The translations under genes and the position numbers were made by a program. The notes under the pieces were generated by a model. It was not told the DNA's origin, made no database searches, and worked only from the letters and a program-made list of their open reading frames with translations. DNA of 64,000 nt from Gemmatimonadota bacterium (GTDB lineage: Bacteria > Gemmatimonadota > Gemmatimonadetes > Longimicrobiales > Gaopeijiaceae). Location: NCBI GenBank assembly GCA_022823225.1, contig JAJDXM010000032.1:24829-88828 (forward strand), read 5' to 3'. Numbering within the stretch: the first letter of the stretch is position 1; each line of letters starts with the position of its first letter. Below, in pieces: positions 62,358 to 64,000 of the stretch.

Positions 62358-63295
62358 CGGACAATACCAGGGCCATGCTTCCCGTTGACCTCGGGAACGG
62401 CCCGTTCGCGGTCACCACACGAGGGTTGGCCAAGCGTTTCGGCTCGGTACGGGCTCTGAACGGTCTCGACCTGCAGGTTCCCGAGGGGGCCGCATACGTG
62501 CTCGTGGGCCCCAACGGCGCGGGGAAGAGCACGCTGATCCGGACCCTCATGGGCCTGGTCAGGTACCAGGCCGGGACGGTCGATGTCCAGGGGTGCGACC
62601 CAGCCGGCGGGGGCGCCGAAGTTCGCGCGGGCATCGGCTACGTGCCGGAGGGCCACCGCTTCGGCTACGCCTGGATGACGGTGGGTCGGTGCCTGGAGCA
62701 CCAGGCGGTCTACCATCCCTCATGGGACAAACGGTACGCTCGCGAGTTGAGCACGAGGTACGGGATCGATCCCGCAAGGAAGTGCCACACACTGTCGAAG
62801 GGCGAGAGCCGGCGCGTCCAACTCGTTGCCGCGCTGGCCCACAGGCCGCCGATTCTCCTGCTGGACGAGCCGACCGATGGCCTCGATCACGTCGTGCGCG
62901 ACGAGACCCTGAGCATTCTCAGCGAACACCTCGCCGATTCCCCGACCACCGTCCTGATCTCCACGCACAGGGTATACGAGGTGGAGCCCCTGGTGGATCA
63001 TGTGGGCGTGCTCTCGGAAGGGCGGCTGCTGGGGCAACTGCCGCGCGACGAGTTGCACGGGCGCCTGTTGCGCTACTGGGCGGACGTTCCCGAAGGCTGG
63101 AGCGGGCCCGGCGATCCGGGAGGCCGAGTGGTCAGGCGCAGCGGCGCGGCCCGCGCGATCGAATGGACGGTGTGGGGCGATCGCGACACGGTCACGCGCG
63201 GCCTGTCCGAGGCCGGGGCGGCGGTGCGTGAGGTCGCGCCGCTGTCGGTGGACGAAGCAGCCGTGGCACTACTCTCGGCAAGGGAGGCATCATGA
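62354..63295 (+). CDS. ABC transporter ATP-binding protein
   Basis: 313 residues. Walker A LVGPNGAGKSTLIRTLMG, signature TLSKGESRRVQLVAAL (LSKGE in place of LSGGQ), Walker B ILLLDEPTDGLDHVV, and ISTHRVYEVEPLVDHVGVL with the switch His. After residue 220 is an extra C-terminal region ending AAVALLSA, common in YtrB/BcrA-like efflux ATPases. Coupled by ATGA to both neighbours. Likely forms an efflux or envelope-stress exporter with the following permease. Confidence 0.9.
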   Translation: MTDNTRAMLPVDLGNGPFAVTTRGLAKRFGSVRALNGLDLQVPEGAAYVLVGPNGAGKSTLIRTLMGLVRYQAGTVDVQGCDPAGGGAEVRAGIGYVPEGHRFGYAWMTVGRCLEHQAVYHPSWDKRYARELSTRYGIDPARKCHTLSKGESRRVQLVAALAHRPPILLLDEPTDGLDHVVRDETLSILSEHLADSPTTVLISTHRVYEVEPLVDHVGVLSEGRLLGQLPRDELHGRLLRYWADVPEGWSGPGDPGGRVVRRSGAARAIEWTVWGDRDTVTRGLSEAGAAVREVAPLSVDEAAVALLSAREAS

Positions 63296-63921
63296 CGGAC
63301 TCCACCGTGGATCGCATACCCCCGATGAAAGCGGTTTGGATCGAGCAGTTTCGTGTGGTCGGTCTGGCCATCCGACGCGAGGGGGCCCTGGCGGCCCTGG
63401 CACTGGTTCTCGGCTCGGTGGTCCTGATCGCGTTCAGCAGAATGCCGGCGCTGCAGGCAATCGTCAATGAGGAGATGGCCGAACTCGTCTTCGACCCCAA
63501 TGAGTCTGGCGGGGGCTTCGTTGCCGTGCTGGTCGCCCTGCTCCTTCCGCTCGTCGTCTGGAAGGGCGAGCGGCGATTCGGCGACACCCCGCTGTGGTCG
63601 ATGCCCGTCGATCACCGGAGGCACGCGCTTCTCAAGGTCGCGGCCGGATGGGTCTGGCTCCTGGCGATCCTGGGTGCGGCCCTCGTGTGGGTCGCGCTCA
63701 CGGTGCTGGCCAGCGGCGGGGTCATGGGCGTCGACGAAGTCCGCCTCCTCCTCCACGACCCGGCGGGAGCCGCCGCCGGCACTCCCGGCGCCGTGGAATC
63801 GGTGAACTGGACCACCCTCTGGTGGGAATGGGCACTCCCGTTCACGTCGGCAAGCGCCGCCTACCCCGGATTTCTCACACGGAGCCAGGGTAGCGACCTG
63901 AGGGCGGTATCTGGGTGGTGA
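63292..63921 (+). CDS. ABC transporter permease subunit, probably shortened
   Basis: 209 residues with several hydrophobic helices (ALAALALVLGSVVLIAF, GGFVAVLVALLLPLVVW, WVWLLAILGAALVWVALTVLASGG). GERRFGDTPLWSMPVDHRRHALLK is typical for the permease of GntR-linked ABC systems. After WWEWALPFTSASAAY the remaining residues (PGFLTRSQGSDLRAV...) look unlike a membrane segment before a TGA. The normal family protein continues with more helices, so a frameshift or truncation near 63860 is suspected. The window ends 79 bases later, without a recognisable next gene. Confidence 0.7.
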   Translation: MTDSTVDRIPPMKAVWIEQFRVVGLAIRREGALAALALVLGSVVLIAFSRMPALQAIVNEEMAELVFDPNESGGGFVAVLVALLLPLVVWKGERRFGDTPLWSMPVDHRRHALLKVAAGWVWLLAILGAALVWVALTVLASGGVMGVDEVRLLLHDPAGAAAGTPGAVESVNWTTLWWEWALPFTSASAAYPGFLTRSQGSDLRAVSGW

Positions 63922-64000
63922 TTGTGCCGTTGGACCGTGTGACGAGAGAGCGAGGAGTGCCGGTGACGGTGCAGGGATGGCGAGCGGAGGGGGATTCAGG

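Noticed and set aside
1..64000. tRNA, rRNA and CRISPR arrays
   Set aside because: No cloverleaf with conserved T-loop, no rRNA-like block and no regularly spaced direct repeats were seen.

Overview
This window is GC-rich (roughly two thirds G+C by eye). It is densely packed, with many 4-base start/stop overlaps and frequent GTG and TTG starts. Much of its coding capacity goes to exported proteins: six 6-bladed beta-propeller proteins (most with lipoprotein signals), a TonB-dependent receptor with a carboxypeptidase-regulatory-like N-terminus, Tat-exported enzymes, and DUF1326, DUF4159, DUF2891 and DUF3179 proteins. That mix suggests a Gemmatimonadota-like bacterium. A DmdA-like demethylase and a small single-module PKS make a marine, possibly host-associated, lineage plausible. 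The taxonomic call is inference. I found no rRNA, tRNA or CRISPR array.

Layout. 1-3280 (minus): a Tat-lipoprotein subunit 3, a GMC oxidoreductase, a DUF4159 protein and a partial DUF1326 protein. 3416-6255 (minus): sulfate activation, CysD plus a fused CysN-CysC, giving PAPS. 6277-12474 (plus): a STAS protein, then a class V aminotransferase, a GcvT-family protein and two phytoene-desaturase-like FAD oxidoreductases. 12539-19463 (plus): three propeller lipoproteins around a DmdA-like protein and an NCS2 permease with an extra C-terminal domain. 19495-27251: a TonB-dependent receptor (minus) divergent from an N-acyl-amino-acid-deacylase-like lipoprotein, a frameshifted S9 peptidase and an MBL-fold hydrolase. 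27252-30880: an unstable, lower-GC island with broken propeller genes, one intact copy in opposite orientation and two transposase remnants. 30897-34774 (minus): a beta-lactamase-family hydrolase, DUF2891 and an extended SDR.

34903-46596 (plus) is the centrepiece. It holds a small unrecognised protein, a 2357-residue PKS (KS-AT-DH-psiKR-ER-KR-ACP), a thioester-reductase/sulfotransferase fusion and a cobalamin-type radical SAM enzyme. My reading is a highly reducing synthase whose chain is reductively released, sulfated and probably C-methylated, with PAPS supplied by the CysD/CysNC genes 30 kb away.

46635-64000: a Tat amidase; a three-gene exported operon under a perfect sigma-70 consensus promoter; a BNR-repeat protein with a MoaD/ThiS-like partner; DUF393; an AAA/DUF4143 ATPase; DinB-like; DUF3179; a Tat-signal SDR; a MATE transporter; an amidohydrolase; a channel-like membrane protein; and a GntR/ABC operon whose promoter carries a perfect inverted repeat.

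A 19-bp dyad, ACATNACANNNTGTNATGT, recurs (exact or with one to three mismatches) at five places in front of, or over, the starts of genes for exported proteins. It looks like the operator of a shared envelope regulon.
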